In this document: one piece after another, positions 55,321-63,834 of the stretch
Position numbering within the stretch: position 1 is the stretch's first letter
Layout: each line of letters begins with the position of its first letter
Source of the DNA: Hyphomonas atlantica corrig.
GTDB lineage: Bacteria; Pseudomonadota; Alphaproteobacteria; Caulobacterales; Hyphomonadaceae
Length of the DNA: 64,000 bases
Direction: 5' to 3'
NCBI RefSeq assembly: GCF_000682715.1
Contig: NZ_AWFH01000034.1
Coordinates: 186,001 to 250,000, forward strand
The notes under the pieces: model-generated
The model's database searches: none
The model's input: only the letters and a program-made list of their open reading frames with translations
What the model was told of the DNA's origin: nothing
Position numbers and translations under genes: made by a program

Positions 55321-55550
55321 GTGGTCTCCTCAATTGCATTCAACAGGTACTCGGCCAGCTGAAACCCGAAGAAGGAGAGCTTTCGCTTCGAAATTCGCAC
55401 GTATGCGATCCGGCCTGCATCCCTCAGCCTTTTAAGGGTCTGTTTCGACATGCCGAGGTGGCGGGCAGCCTCATCCTCGGAATATCGCTGGTAGACCGGC
55501 AATCCGATTTCACTGGACATCTGCCGGATGGTTTCATCGACTTCGTGCAT
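55155..55550 (-). CDS. Excisionase-like helix-turn-helix protein
   Basis: A 131-residue protein. Residues about 20-60 form a MerR/AlpA-type winged helix (EDEAARHLGMSKQTLKRLRDAGRIAYVRIS) as in excisionases and directionality factors. The acidic-to-neutral tail (residues about 75-131) runs in another frame over the first 166 bases of the integrase gene. The tail reads as coding (ALASAQRILKK) and its length resembles related proteins, so the overlap may be real. It would bias excision of the element. Confidence in the tail is moderate. Confidence 0.78.
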   Translation of the reverse strand: MHEVDETIRQMSSEIGLPVYQRYSEDEAARHLGMSKQTLKRLRDAGRIAYVRISKRKLSFFGFQLAEYLLNAIEETTCQDTEPETDTRSANIGSASAQAARPGTGCGSTPRLTGPAALASAQRILKKQRPS

Positions 55551-55568
55551 GGGCGGATTTCCCGTTGA

Positions 55569-55814
55569 TCATCCTTTGCGAACGGCCGTCAGGGCCTTGC
55601 GTGCTTTTCGGAAACCGGCGTCGCTCGCCAGGAATGCTTCAAGCATGTGCGGCACCAGAACTGCGATGTTCACCTCCTCTCCATGCAGCTGGCTATGAAC
55701 CCGGGAATAATCCTCAAGGTCAGCAACAAGTGAGGGGTCGATCTGGACAGTCAGTTTCTGTGGGGTCCGGTCTGGCAACGGTCCGATCTTCAGTTGGGTC
55801 TCGCTCATGATCAT
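55569..55814 (-). CDS. DUF2274 family protein of the conjugative element
   Basis: An 81-residue protein (MIMSETQLKIGPLPDRTPQ...) with TPQKLTVQIDPSLVADLEDYSRVH, the DUF2274 pattern. It is commonly next to trbI in conjugative elements of alphaproteobacteria; the function is unknown. Its ATG at 55814 overlaps the stop of trbI (ATGA), so it is translationally coupled. A second ATG at 55808 is in frame. Confidence 0.8.
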   Translation of the reverse strand: MIMSETQLKIGPLPDRTPQKLTVQIDPSLVADLEDYSRVHSQLHGEEVNIAVLVPHMLEAFLASDAGFRKARKALTAVRKG

Positions 55815-57064
55815 CGGGTTCCTTCATAAGGTTTGAGGACAATGTCCTTGTTCACGAGTACGCCGAGCCGCCAGCCCGGCCGGATCGTGATTGAGGGCTG
55901 GACGTCGAGGTTGCGGCGTACGATTTCCTGACCGGCTTCATTGGCACCGGTCTGCACTGAACGGCGGAGCGCCCGGGCGATATCGCCCTCATCGTCGGTG
56001 CCAAGTTCGGCGCCGACGCCAAGCAGGGTGGAGAGCGCGACGCCCTGCAGCAGCTTCCAGGAATGATAGTCGACCTTGTCTTCAAGCCCGGCATAGCCAC
56101 GCGCGTCGACGCCCGCGAGATTGTCGATCCGGATCGAGGAGCCGTCCGGCATGACGATCCGGCTCCAGACTAGGAGTGCCCGGGACTGGCCAAACGCGAT
56201 GACACTATCATAGCGCCCGATCAGGCGTGCGCCCTGCGGCACGAGCACAGTCTCGCCGGTCACCGTGTCATAGACCGGGCTCGTCACCTGCGCGATGACC
56301 TGCCCCGGAAGATCGGAGTTCACACCGGTCAGCAGGGTTGCCGGAATGATCGTCCCCGCCATCAACTGGTAGGGCGACACCGGGGTTTCCAACCGGTGGG
56401 GATTATAGATCGAGGGATCGGGCTCCTCGCCCAGAAAATCCAGCTTCCGTACCTGCCGGTTCGGATCCTCGCTGAGCGACGACCCGAACGCCCCTTCTCG
56501 AGACGGCGCAAAGGCCGACAGGTCCGGAAAACTCAACGAAGCTTGTGCGGGGGACGTAACACTCTCGATGACGTTCTTCGATCCGGCACCCGAGCCGACC
56601 TGGAAAAACACCCCGCTCCCTCGCGCCGCATCGGTCAGCGCCGCTTCCCGCGCTCTGAGTTCCGCCTCCAGCGCCGCCAGTTGTTCCTGCATCGGATCCA
56701 TTTCAGGCGTATCCTCCGCTGGCGGGCCCATACGCCCTTCGCGTTGCGCCTTGAGGATCGGCGTGCCGAGGTCGCCCGGCAGTGGCGGCCCGAGAATGTC
56801 CTCCTTCGCCGGCAGCTCGCCATACGACTTCGGAAGCGCAGAAAGACCATCCGCCTCCGGATTATGACCGGTCTTGTAAAGTTCCCGCGCGGGGCTGCCG
56901 GCATCTTCCTTCGGGCCTTGCAGGGCGAAGGCGAGCGAGCCGAGAACGATCGCGCTGCCGGTGCCTAGGAGCACCATCAGCGCCCGCTTGGAGAACCGCT
57001 TCACGGGCCGGGGTTTCCCACGGATTTCCAAGGGCTGGGGCGCAGGGGAAGCCGCTTCCGTCAT
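55811..57064 (-). CDS. trbI: Conjugal transfer protein TrbI
   Basis: A 417-residue inner-membrane VirB10-type protein of the type IV secretion machinery, spanning both membranes. A cytoplasmic N-terminus with RFSKRALMVLLGTGSAIVLGSLAFAL (the membrane helix, about 24-48) is followed by a proline/charged periplasmic linker and the VirB10 fold with YQLMAGTIIPATLLTGVNSDLPGQVIAQVTSPVYDT. It ends WRLGVLVNKDIVLKPYEGTR. It overlaps trbG by ATGA. Confidence 0.92.
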   Translation of the reverse strand: MTEAASPAPQPLEIRGKPRPVKRFSKRALMVLLGTGSAIVLGSLAFALQGPKEDAGSPARELYKTGHNPEADGLSALPKSYGELPAKEDILGPPLPGDLGTPILKAQREGRMGPPAEDTPEMDPMQEQLAALEAELRAREAALTDAARGSGVFFQVGSGAGSKNVIESVTSPAQASLSFPDLSAFAPSREGAFGSSLSEDPNRQVRKLDFLGEEPDPSIYNPHRLETPVSPYQLMAGTIIPATLLTGVNSDLPGQVIAQVTSPVYDTVTGETVLVPQGARLIGRYDSVIAFGQSRALLVWSRIVMPDGSSIRIDNLAGVDARGYAGLEDKVDYHSWKLLQGVALSTLLGVGAELGTDDEGDIARALRRSVQTGANEAGQEIVRRNLDVQPSITIRPGWRLGVLVNKDIVLKPYEGTR

Positions 57065-58089
57065 GGCTTCGGGCTTCCAAGGTCATTGCGCGCGATCTTC
57101 ACGACATCCTGGCGCTTTTCGCCGAGGCGGAGTTCGGCGCGGGCGAACAGGCGGTCGACGACATAATAGTCGCCGGACATGCGATAGTTGACGAGCTGGG
57201 ACTTGCCGTCCCGCCCGATGACGAACAGGGCCGGGGCCTCACCCTGGTCGAGCCGGGCCGGGAACTGGATATAGACCTTGCGGCCATCGTCAAAGACGCG
57301 ATCCGGCCGCCAGTGCGGCGCATCGCCGTCAATGTCGTACCGGAACTTCAACCGGTCGAGCTGCAATCCTGCCGATGAGGAGGGTGCTGAAGCCCGCGCT
57401 GTGCCTGAACTCGCCACCCGCGTCACCAGTTGCTGGTCGGCATAGCGCCAGGAGACGGCCGCCATATAGGTTTCTTCGAACGCGCGCAGTTCCAGGTGGT
57501 AGGCGCGCAGGCTCGTCGTAATGATGAGGTTCGTCTTGAGGCCGGCCTGGGTCGGCTTGATCAGGATATGGGCCTGCGCCTCCGCGCCGGTGCCGGAGAC
57601 CGTGTCCCCCAGAACCCAGCGGACCGTGTCGCCAGCAGAGACGGAGACCAGCTCCTCGCCGGGCTGGAGGACGATGTCGGTCACCTGTTCCGGCGCGCAA
57701 TAGACCTGGTAGAGCGCGCCCACCGTATAGAGATAGATCTGGATCGCATTCATGTAATTATCGAGCGAGGGCTCGATCGCGGCCTTGCCGTTCGCCGTCT
57801 CGATCGCCTGGTAGGGTTTGAGGGACGGCGCCTCCGTCTTGGTCGGCATGGGCTTCAGCTGGCCGGGCACCGCGCCAGACACAATGGTTGGCGTATAGGT
57901 GCGGTAGACGACCGGTTCCGGCGCTGGTTCGTTGTCCGCGACCTCCGTCTCCTCCACGTCCGGGGCGAGATAGAGATCTTCGACATAGTCCGGTTCATCC
58001 AGCGTGATGTCGGGGCCGCGTGACGCGGGCAATGTCTCGCAGCCGGCAAGCGCCGAGGAAGCAAGCAGGATCAGGGCAAGGCGTTTCAT
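57061..58089 (-). CDS. trbG: Conjugal transfer lipoprotein-type TrbG (VirB9)
   Basis: A 342-residue VirB9-type outer-membrane-side component. The N-terminus has a lipoprotein signal (LALILLASSALAGC, Cys18) and a long acidic linker. A beta-rich domain with YMNAIQIYLYTVGALYQVYCAP and VKFRYDIDG-like strand LKFRYDIDGDAPHWRPDRVFDDGRKVYIQFP fits VirB9/TrbG. It works with TrbI and TrbH-like partners in the outer pore; no trbH is present between trbG and trbI. Confidence 0.92.
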   Translation of the reverse strand: MKRLALILLASSALAGCETLPASRGPDITLDEPDYVEDLYLAPDVEETEVADNEPAPEPVVYRTYTPTIVSGAVPGQLKPMPTKTEAPSLKPYQAIETANGKAAIEPSLDNYMNAIQIYLYTVGALYQVYCAPEQVTDIVLQPGEELVSVSAGDTVRWVLGDTVSGTGAEAQAHILIKPTQAGLKTNLIITTSLRAYHLELRAFEETYMAAVSWRYADQQLVTRVASSGTARASAPSSSAGLQLDRLKFRYDIDGDAPHWRPDRVFDDGRKVYIQFPARLDQGEAPALFVIGRDGKSQLVNYRMSGDYYVVDRLFARAELRLGEKRQDVVKIARNDLGSPKP

Positions 58090-58101
58090 GGGGTTAAGCT
58101 C

Positions 58102-58785
58102 CTATTGATGGTCTTTTGACCAGTTGAGGCCGTGGACGTAGAGGCCGAGGGGATTGGCCCGGAGGGCCTCTTCGGTGCGGGGCGGATCGATGACGATCGA
58201 GAAGACGCCCGTATGGGTCGACTGGCCGGTCTCGGTGCCATTGCGGAAGGCGGTTTCGCGCCAGCGCACGGTGAAACTGTCATCGGACGCACGCACGACG
58301 CTCGTGACATCGACCGAGACCGAGCGTCTGCCGAGTTCCGCAAACGGATCATTGTCGCGGGCATAGTCGTTGAGGGTCGCGGCGGCGCGGTCGGTCGCAT
58401 AGGCATAGGCCTTCAGCCAGTTTTGGCGGACGACGACCGGATCAATGGAGATGGAGCGCGTATTCTTCACAAACTCGGCGAGGTGATAAGCAATCTGAGC
58501 ATCGGTCGGCTCGTAGCGCCCGTCGGCAGGCCCGACGGCGCGCACGGCACCTTCGCCGGTCAGCTCGACGACATAGGGAGTCACGATGGATTGGGTGGAC
58601 CGCCAGACAAGGCCGCCGGCTAGCACGAACGACAAGGCCAGACTCCCAAGCGCCGCGAACCGCCAATTGGCCGCCTGGACCCGGGCTGAACCGATCCGGT
58701 CGTCCCAGGCCTGCGCTGCGCGCTGGTAAGGCGTTACCGGTTCAGGTGTCTCACCATAGCGGGTGGAGTTGCGCTTCCAGAGCAT
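58102..58785 (-). CDS. trbF: Conjugal transfer protein TrbF (VirB8)
   Basis: A 227-residue VirB8-type inner-membrane protein. One membrane helix (about residues 45-66, ALGSLALSFVLAGGLVW) anchors a periplasmic NTF2-like domain with AYHLAEFVKNTRSISIDPVVVRQNWLKAYAYATDRAA and VDVTSVVRASDDSFTVRWRE. The start ATG lies 3 bases after the true end of the trbL reading frame. Confidence 0.92.
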   Translation of the reverse strand: MLWKRNSTRYGETPEPVTPYQRAAQAWDDRIGSARVQAANWRFAALGSLALSFVLAGGLVWRSTQSIVTPYVVELTGEGAVRAVGPADGRYEPTDAQIAYHLAEFVKNTRSISIDPVVVRQNWLKAYAYATDRAAATLNDYARDNDPFAELGRRSVSVDVTSVVRASDDSFTVRWRETAFRNGTETGQSTHTGVFSIVIDPPRTEEALRANPLGLYVHGLNWSKDHQ

Positions 58786-58788
58786 TGC

Positions 58789-58929
58789 TTAGTCCTCGTC
58801 TCTCTTGAGTTCGATCGATGTGCCGCCACCCGGCCGGTCACCGTCGCGCACAGCCGCGGCGGCCATCATGCCGGCATCTCGGGTCGACTGGTCGCGCCTT
58901 ATGCGCCGGGCCCAGTCGGGGGATGCATT
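58789..58929 (-). pseudogene. Out-of-frame C-terminal tail of TrbL
   Basis: Directly after the stop-bearing frame of trbL, the -1 frame encodes SPDWARRIRRDQ and then ends GTSIELKRDED before a TAA at 58789. This is the kind of C-terminal end known for TrbL proteins, and it is not produced by the frame that ends at 58899. The tail's stop is 3 bases from the trbF ATG, whereas the in-frame stop at 58899 would leave a 113-base gap. So the tail belongs to trbL. A one-base loss in a run of C at 58930-58932 would explain it. Confidence 0.8.
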
Positions 58930-60113
58930 GGGCCGCCTGTCGGCGCTGCATTGGGCGCGCCGGTGCCGCCGGTCGCCGCAAAGGCGGCCCGCGCGCCTGC
59001 CTGATGGCGCTCGCCGGGCGATCCGAAGGCACGCCGGGCAAAGTTGCGAGCCCCGGAAGCCGTTGCCCGGACGCCGGCGCCTGCGACACCGCTCATGCCG
59101 GCCATGGCGGCACCGGCACCGGTCTTGCCGGAGGCGGCGGCGTTCATCTGGTAGGCGGTCCGGGCCCCGCCCGTCATGGAGGCCGCCGCGCCGACGGCGC
59201 TGCCCGCGCCACCGCCTGCCGTCCTGATCCCGGACGCTGCCATGGTGCCGCCCGCGACGGTTCCGGCGGCAACGCCGGCTGCGGTGCCGATGGCGGCGCC
59301 AGCGCCCAGCTGCGGGGCACCGGAAACAAGCCCCGTTGCGATGCCGGGGCCGAACAGGCCGAGCGCCAGGAAGGCGAGCGAACCGAGGATGACGGATGCG
59401 GCCTGTTCGAGCGTCACCTCGTCCGGCTGGAAGGTGGAGGTGATGGACGAAAAAATGGTCGAACCGATGCCGACGATGATCGCCAGCACCATGAGCTTGA
59501 TGCCGGAGGCGATGACATTGCCGAGAACTTTCTCGGCGAGGAACGATGTCTTGTTCCAGAGCGCGAACGGGATCAGCACGAAGCCGGCGAGCGTCGTCAG
59601 CTTGAACTCGATGATCGTGACGAAGAGCTGGATCGCAAGAAAGAAGAAGGCAAGCAGCGTAATGATCCAGGCAAGGAACAGGACGGCGATGATCACGAAG
59701 TTCTCGAAGAAGGCGAGCGGGCCGGTGAGTTTCTCGATTTCATCGAGCAGGGGCAGGGCGGCGTCGAACCCGGTCGCCGCGACGAAGCCCGGCTTCATGA
59801 TGTCGTCGGCCGTGATCGTGCCCCCGGTCGCGTTCAGCCCCAGTTGCGCAAAACTCGTAAACACCACGTCCGAGAGAAGCGCGAAATTGCCGAGGATGAG
59901 CGCGAAGGCGCCGACATAGAGGACTTTCTTGAGGAACCGGCCGATAATGTCCGTGTCCGGACCCATGGCCCAGAAGAGGCCTGCGAGCGTGATGTCGATC
60001 GCGATCAGAGCGCTTGTCAGGAAAGCGACATCCGGCTGTAGCAGGCCGAACCCGCTATCGATGTAAGAAGAGAAGGTTGCGACGAACTGGTCGATGACAC
60101 CAAGGTCTTCCAT
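58899..60113 (-). CDS. trbL: Conjugal transfer protein TrbL (VirB6), apparent 3' frameshift
   Basis: The readable 404-residue part is a VirB6-type polytopic inner-membrane protein with about seven membrane helices, opening DQFVATFSSYIDSGFGLLQPDVAFLTSALIAIDITLAGLFWA. It has TVIEFKLTTLAGFVLIPFALWNK and AASVILGSLAFLALGLFGPGIATGL segments. A Gly/Ala-rich tail (GGTMAASGIRTAGGGAGSAVGA) follows. As written it ends MHPPTGPGA. Restoring one base near 58930 would instead continue into the 46-residue tail and give 441 residues. It lies 4 bases after trbJ, so no trbK lies between. Confidence 0.85.
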   Translation of the reverse strand: MEDLGVIDQFVATFSSYIDSGFGLLQPDVAFLTSALIAIDITLAGLFWAMGPDTDIIGRFLKKVLYVGAFALILGNFALLSDVVFTSFAQLGLNATGGTITADDIMKPGFVAATGFDAALPLLDEIEKLTGPLAFFENFVIIAVLFLAWIITLLAFFFLAIQLFVTIIEFKLTTLAGFVLIPFALWNKTSFLAEKVLGNVIASGIKLMVLAIIVGIGSTIFSSITSTFQPDEVTLEQAASVILGSLAFLALGLFGPGIATGLVSGAPQLGAGAAIGTAAGVAAGTVAGGTMAASGIRTAGGGAGSAVGAAASMTGGARTAYQMNAAASGKTGAGAAMAGMSGVAGAGVRATASGARNFARRAFGSPGERHQAGARAAFAATGGTGAPNAAPTGGPMHPPTGPGA

Positions 60114-60117
60114 CGCC

Positions 60118-60843
60118 TCAATCCCTCGTATAGGCGAAGCCGTCGCCGACGAAGCGCTTGTGACGGATGCGGGCCTGTTCCTCGATGGCAGCCCGGCGGG
60201 ATTCTTCGAGCGCCACCATCCGGTACTGCGCGGCCATCAGCTGCTGCATCTGCATCTGTTGCTCGACCGAGAGGGCGACCAGCTGGTTGCCGGCTTGCGC
60301 GACTGACAGATTGCCCGTGGCAGCCTGGCTTTCGTCCACAAGGTCGGTCAGCGTCTCGCGCGCGTCCGCGATCGAGGTCACGATCCCCGACTGGACCTGG
60401 ATCGAGGCGCGGAACGCGTCGCGGCTGATCCGCCACTGGTCGGCGGCCTCAGTGACGATTTCCTCATTGGTGAGGTCTTCATAGGAGTCCGGGAAGGCTT
60501 CGCGGTACTGGCGCTCGGATTGCTCGACTTCGTAAGTGACTTCGCCGGCTTCCCGCATCAGCGTGTCGATGCGTTCGAGCAGGCGTTTCAGGTGTTCAAT
60601 TGAGGCATAGTCGAGCCGCTTCAGATCTTCGGCCTGGTTCACCAGCATCTGCGCCTCATGCTGGAGCTGCTGGATCTGGTTGTTGATCTGTTCGAGCGTG
60701 TGCGTGGCGGTCAGGATGTTCTGGACGAGGTTGGTCGGGTCGATCACGATATCGCCGACGCCGAGCAGGGCGTGTGCCGATGGGGCGGCCAGTCCAAACG
60801 TAGAGACCGATCCGAGCAGAAGGGCGATCATTCGGCGGCGCAT
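60118..60843 (-). CDS. trbJ: Conjugal transfer protein TrbJ
   Basis: A 241-residue VirB5-type periplasmic protein. A signal peptide (MRRRMIALLLGSVSTFGLAAPSAHA) leads to a mainly helical mature part with long coiled-coil-like runs such as NILTATHTLEQINNQIQQLQHEAQMLVNQAEDLKRL. This is typical for TrbJ, a pilus-associated component. The stop overlaps the trbE stop region by 16 bases (trbE ends at 60828). Confidence 0.9.
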   Translation of the reverse strand: MRRRMIALLLGSVSTFGLAAPSAHALLGVGDIVIDPTNLVQNILTATHTLEQINNQIQQLQHEAQMLVNQAEDLKRLDYASIEHLKRLLERIDTLMREAGEVTYEVEQSERQYREAFPDSYEDLTNEEIVTEAADQWRISRDAFRASIQVQSGIVTSIADARETLTDLVDESQAATGNLSVAQAGNQLVALSVEQQMQMQQLMAAQYRMVALEESRRAAIEEQARIRHKRFVGDGFAYTRD

Positions 60844-63257
60844 GGCATCTCTCCTTCCGCTGCGATGAGGTCCGCGGCCCAGTGGAGCCCGCGCGCAGCA
60901 AGCCAGGCTGGCGCAAAGCCCTCTGGACCAACCGACGCAAGAATTTCGGAAATCAGCTTCTGGTCGGCTTTCGTGCCGGCAGCGCAGAAGGCGAGGGCGA
61001 CCGGCCCGAGGTCGAGATCGAACAGCCGGTTGCCGTCCGGCGTCTGAACATAATAGTCCCGCTTCGGCGTCGCCCGCGCGATCAGTTCGACCTGACGGGC
61101 ATTGAGTCCGAACCCTTCATAGGCCGCACGCTGCGAAGGCTCCTCGGCCCGCGCATTGGCGAGGAAGATGCGCGTGGGCGCGCTCTCGATCAGGCTTGGC
61201 GCGATTGAACTCGCTGCAATGTCCGACAAGCTCTGCGTCGCGAACACGACGGACACATTCTTCTTGCGCAGCGTCTTCAGCCAGTCGCGCAGGCGTCCCG
61301 AAAACATCGGATGATCGAGGAACAGCCAGGCCTCGTCGAGGATGAGCATTGTCGGGCGCCCGTCGAACCGGGCTTCAAGTTTTGTGAACAGGTGCGCCAG
61401 CACAGGGGCGGCGAGCCGCTTGTCCTGCATCAGCGCCTCCATTTCGAAGCAGAGCACGTCGCCGGCTTCGAGATTAACCTCATCGGCATCCAGCAGGGCG
61501 CCATAGGGCCCGGCCAGCGTGTAGGGTTCCAGCGCCTGCCGGAGGTCCGGGATCTGGAGGAGGGCCACCAGCCCTGTCAGCGTGCGCTGTGCGACCGGCG
61601 CCGCGCCAAGGCTTTGCAGCGCCGTCCAGACAGCCTGCTTCACCTCCGGCGTCACCGTGACACCTTCCTGCTCGATCAGTCCCAGTACCCACGCCTGAGC
61701 CGCAGCGAGACCGCCCTCGCCGTCGACATCTCTCAAAGGCTGGAAAGCAAGGTCGCCTTCGAGACCGAGGTCGTACCAGGTGCCGCCCAGCGCGAGCGTC
61801 GCACAGCGCGCTGAGGCACCCTTGTCGAAGAGGAAGACCTGCGCCTGTTCATAGCGGCGGAACTGCAGCGCCAGCAGGGAAAGCAGCACCGACTTGCCGG
61901 CTCCGGTCGGCCCGACCACCATCATGTGGCCGACATCGCCCTGATGGGTGACCAGCCGGAATGGGGTCGAACTCGCGGAGCGCGCCATCAGCAGGGGCGG
62001 TCCATCCAGATGCGCATTGCGCTCCGGCCCCGCCCAGAGCGAAGAGAGCGGCGCCATATGGGAGAGGTTGATCGTGTTCAGGAGCGGCTGGCGGACATTG
62101 GCATAGGCTTCGCCCGGCAGCGTGCCGAGCCAGGCTTCGATGGCGTTGACGCTTTCCGCAACGCAGGTGAACCCGCGCCCGCGGATGACACGTTCGACAG
62201 CGCGGATTTGGTCTTCGGCGATGCCGGCATCCTCATGCCGGACGATAATCGCTGTCGTGCAGTATCCGAAGGCGACATGGCCGGCGCCAATGGCCTGCAG
62301 GGCTTCGTCCGCATCGGCGGCCTGATTGTCGGCGTCCGTGTTGAGCAGCGTTGCGGGCTCGTTGGTGAGGATTTCTCGGAGGTAGGAGGTCAGCGACCGG
62401 CGCTTGGCGAACCAATTGCGGACATAGGCATTGAGCGTCTTCTCGGCATCTGGTTTGTCGAGGGGCAAGAACCGCGTCACCCAGCGATAGGCAAAGCCGA
62501 GTTGGTCGAGGTCCGAGAGCAGTCCCGGCTCGCCTGTCGCCGGGAACCCGTTGATTGTAAGGACCCTCAGCGTCTCCTCGCCAAGTCGGGGTGACAGACC
62601 GCCGGTCAGCGGCGTATCGACCAGAAGCGCATCGAGACACATCGGCACGGACGGTGCCAGCACCTCCTGTCGCGCCGTGGAGATACAGGCATGGAGATAA
62701 GTCAGCGTCTCATCGTCACTGAGGAACCGCGCCTCCGGCATCAGATCCGCCATCATGTCGCGCGCACGGATCGTCTCGGTTTCGAAATGGGCAAGGTGCT
62801 CGCTCCAGAAGGCCGCCGGGGCATCTGCCGGATCCTCGATGAAGAGCTGTTCGATCCTTGCCGTCCGGTCGGCCGGTGGCATCCAGGTGAGGGTGAGATA
62901 GCAGTCGGTTTCGAAGTGCCGGCCTGCCTCCTCGAAGGCTGCGCGGCGTTCTTCGTCGACCAACCAGGCCGCCGGATCGCGCCAGGAACTTTCGGGATAG
63001 GTGACCGACGGTCTGCGGTCGGCTTCGATATGCAGCGCCCAGCCGGAGCCGAACCGGCGGAGGAGATTGTTCATGCGGGCGGTGACGGCGACCAGTTCCT
63101 CCGCCGTCGAACTTTCAAGGTCGGGGCCGCGATAGGCAATCGTCCGCTGCAGGCTGCCATCCTTGTTGAGGATAATGCCGGGCGCGATCAGGCAGGCCCA
63201 TTTGAGATGGTCGGCGAGGGAGGCCGGGCGGGCGCGGTATTCACGAAGGTTCAGCAT
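60828..63257 (-). CDS. trbE: Conjugal transfer ATPase TrbE (VirB4)
   Basis: An 809-residue VirB4-type ATPase that drives pilus assembly and substrate transfer. The N-terminal domain has the CagE/TrbE-VirB family region. The Walker A loop is MVVGPTGAGKSVLLSLLALQF (near residue 450), the Walker B region is LILDEAWLFLDHPMF, and the VFATQSLSDI motif follows. The length is normal. It overlaps trbD by 7 bases and trbJ by 16, so the operon is tightly coupled. Confidence 0.95.
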   Translation of the reverse strand: MLNLREYRARPASLADHLKWACLIAPGIILNKDGSLQRTIAYRGPDLESSTAEELVAVTARMNNLLRRFGSGWALHIEADRRPSVTYPESSWRDPAAWLVDEERRAAFEEAGRHFETDCYLTLTWMPPADRTARIEQLFIEDPADAPAAFWSEHLAHFETETIRARDMMADLMPEARFLSDDETLTYLHACISTARQEVLAPSVPMCLDALLVDTPLTGGLSPRLGEETLRVLTINGFPATGEPGLLSDLDQLGFAYRWVTRFLPLDKPDAEKTLNAYVRNWFAKRRSLTSYLREILTNEPATLLNTDADNQAADADEALQAIGAGHVAFGYCTTAIIVRHEDAGIAEDQIRAVERVIRGRGFTCVAESVNAIEAWLGTLPGEAYANVRQPLLNTINLSHMAPLSSLWAGPERNAHLDGPPLLMARSASSTPFRLVTHQGDVGHMMVVGPTGAGKSVLLSLLALQFRRYEQAQVFLFDKGASARCATLALGGTWYDLGLEGDLAFQPLRDVDGEGGLAAAQAWVLGLIEQEGVTVTPEVKQAVWTALQSLGAAPVAQRTLTGLVALLQIPDLRQALEPYTLAGPYGALLDADEVNLEAGDVLCFEMEALMQDKRLAAPVLAHLFTKLEARFDGRPTMLILDEAWLFLDHPMFSGRLRDWLKTLRKKNVSVVFATQSLSDIAASSIAPSLIESAPTRIFLANARAEEPSQRAAYEGFGLNARQVELIARATPKRDYYVQTPDGNRLFDLDLGPVALAFCAAGTKADQKLISEILASVGPEGFAPAWLAARGLHWAADLIAAEGEMPCAAE

Positions 63258-63523
63258 GCGTAATAGGCCTTCTGGCGGATGTGCCGGATCAGCACGTCTG
63301 TGAATTGCGGATCACGCCTTGCAGCGAAGACGCAGAGTCCCTGCGCGACGATCCAGAAGACGAGCCCCACGACCCAGAGCTGGAGACCGATGCCGAGTGC
63401 GGCGGCCAGCGTGCCATTGACGATGGTCGCGAGCCTCGGTGCGCCGGCCAGCAGGATCGGCGCGGTGAGCGAACGATGCACCGGCACGCTGTAGCCGGGT
63501 GGGAGGGGCGACGGTTCTGCCAT
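63251..63523 (-). CDS. trbD: Conjugal transfer protein TrbD
   Basis: A 90-residue VirB3-type inner-membrane protein with PLPPGYSVPVHRSLTAPILLAGAPR near its start and two membrane helices (LAAALGIGLQLWVVGLVFWIVAQGLCVF). It ends in RQKAYYAC. It assists pilus assembly. It overlaps trbC by one base and trbE by 7. Confidence 0.9.
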   Translation of the reverse strand: MAEPSPLPPGYSVPVHRSLTAPILLAGAPRLATIVNGTLAAALGIGLQLWVVGLVFWIVAQGLCVFAARRDPQFTDVLIRHIRQKAYYAC

Positions 63524-63834
63524 CAGAGCGTTGCCCCACCGCCGAAGGAGAAGAAGGAGAGGAAGAACGAGGTCGCGGCAAAGGCGATCGACAGGCCGAA
63601 CACGATCTGCAGGAGCTTTCGCATGCCGCCGCCGCTCTCGCCGAAGGCAAGGCCGAGCCCCGTCAGGATGATGACGATGGTGGCAAGGATCTTGGCGACC
63701 GGGCCTTCGATGGATTCGAGGATTGATTGCAGCGGGGCTTCCCAGGGCATGCCGGAACCGGCTGCATGGGCGGGAAACGCAATCGCGGCGACGAGCAAGC
63801 TCAGGCTGAGGCCCTTGATCATGTCTCTGTTCAT
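63523..63834 (-). CDS. trbC: Conjugal transfer pilin TrbC
   Basis: A 103-residue VirB2-type pilin precursor. A signal/leader region (MIKGLSLSLLVAAIAFPAHA) precedes two membrane segments around a short loop with EGPVAKILATIVIILTGLGLAFGESGGGMRKLL and FGLSIAFAATSFFLSFFSFGGG. Processing and possibly cyclisation, as for other TrbC pilins, would be expected. Its ATG overlaps the trbB stop (ATGA). Confidence 0.92.
   Translation of the reverse strand: MNRDMIKGLSLSLLVAAIAFPAHAAGSGMPWEAPLQSILESIEGPVAKILATIVIILTGLGLAFGESGGGMRKLLQIVFGLSIAFAATSFFLSFFSFGGGATL

Noticed and set aside
58818-60041. A 407-residue plus-strand frame over trbL
   Set aside because: It is antisense to trbL and rich in low-complexity charged residues, as expected from the complement of a Gly/Ala-rich gene.
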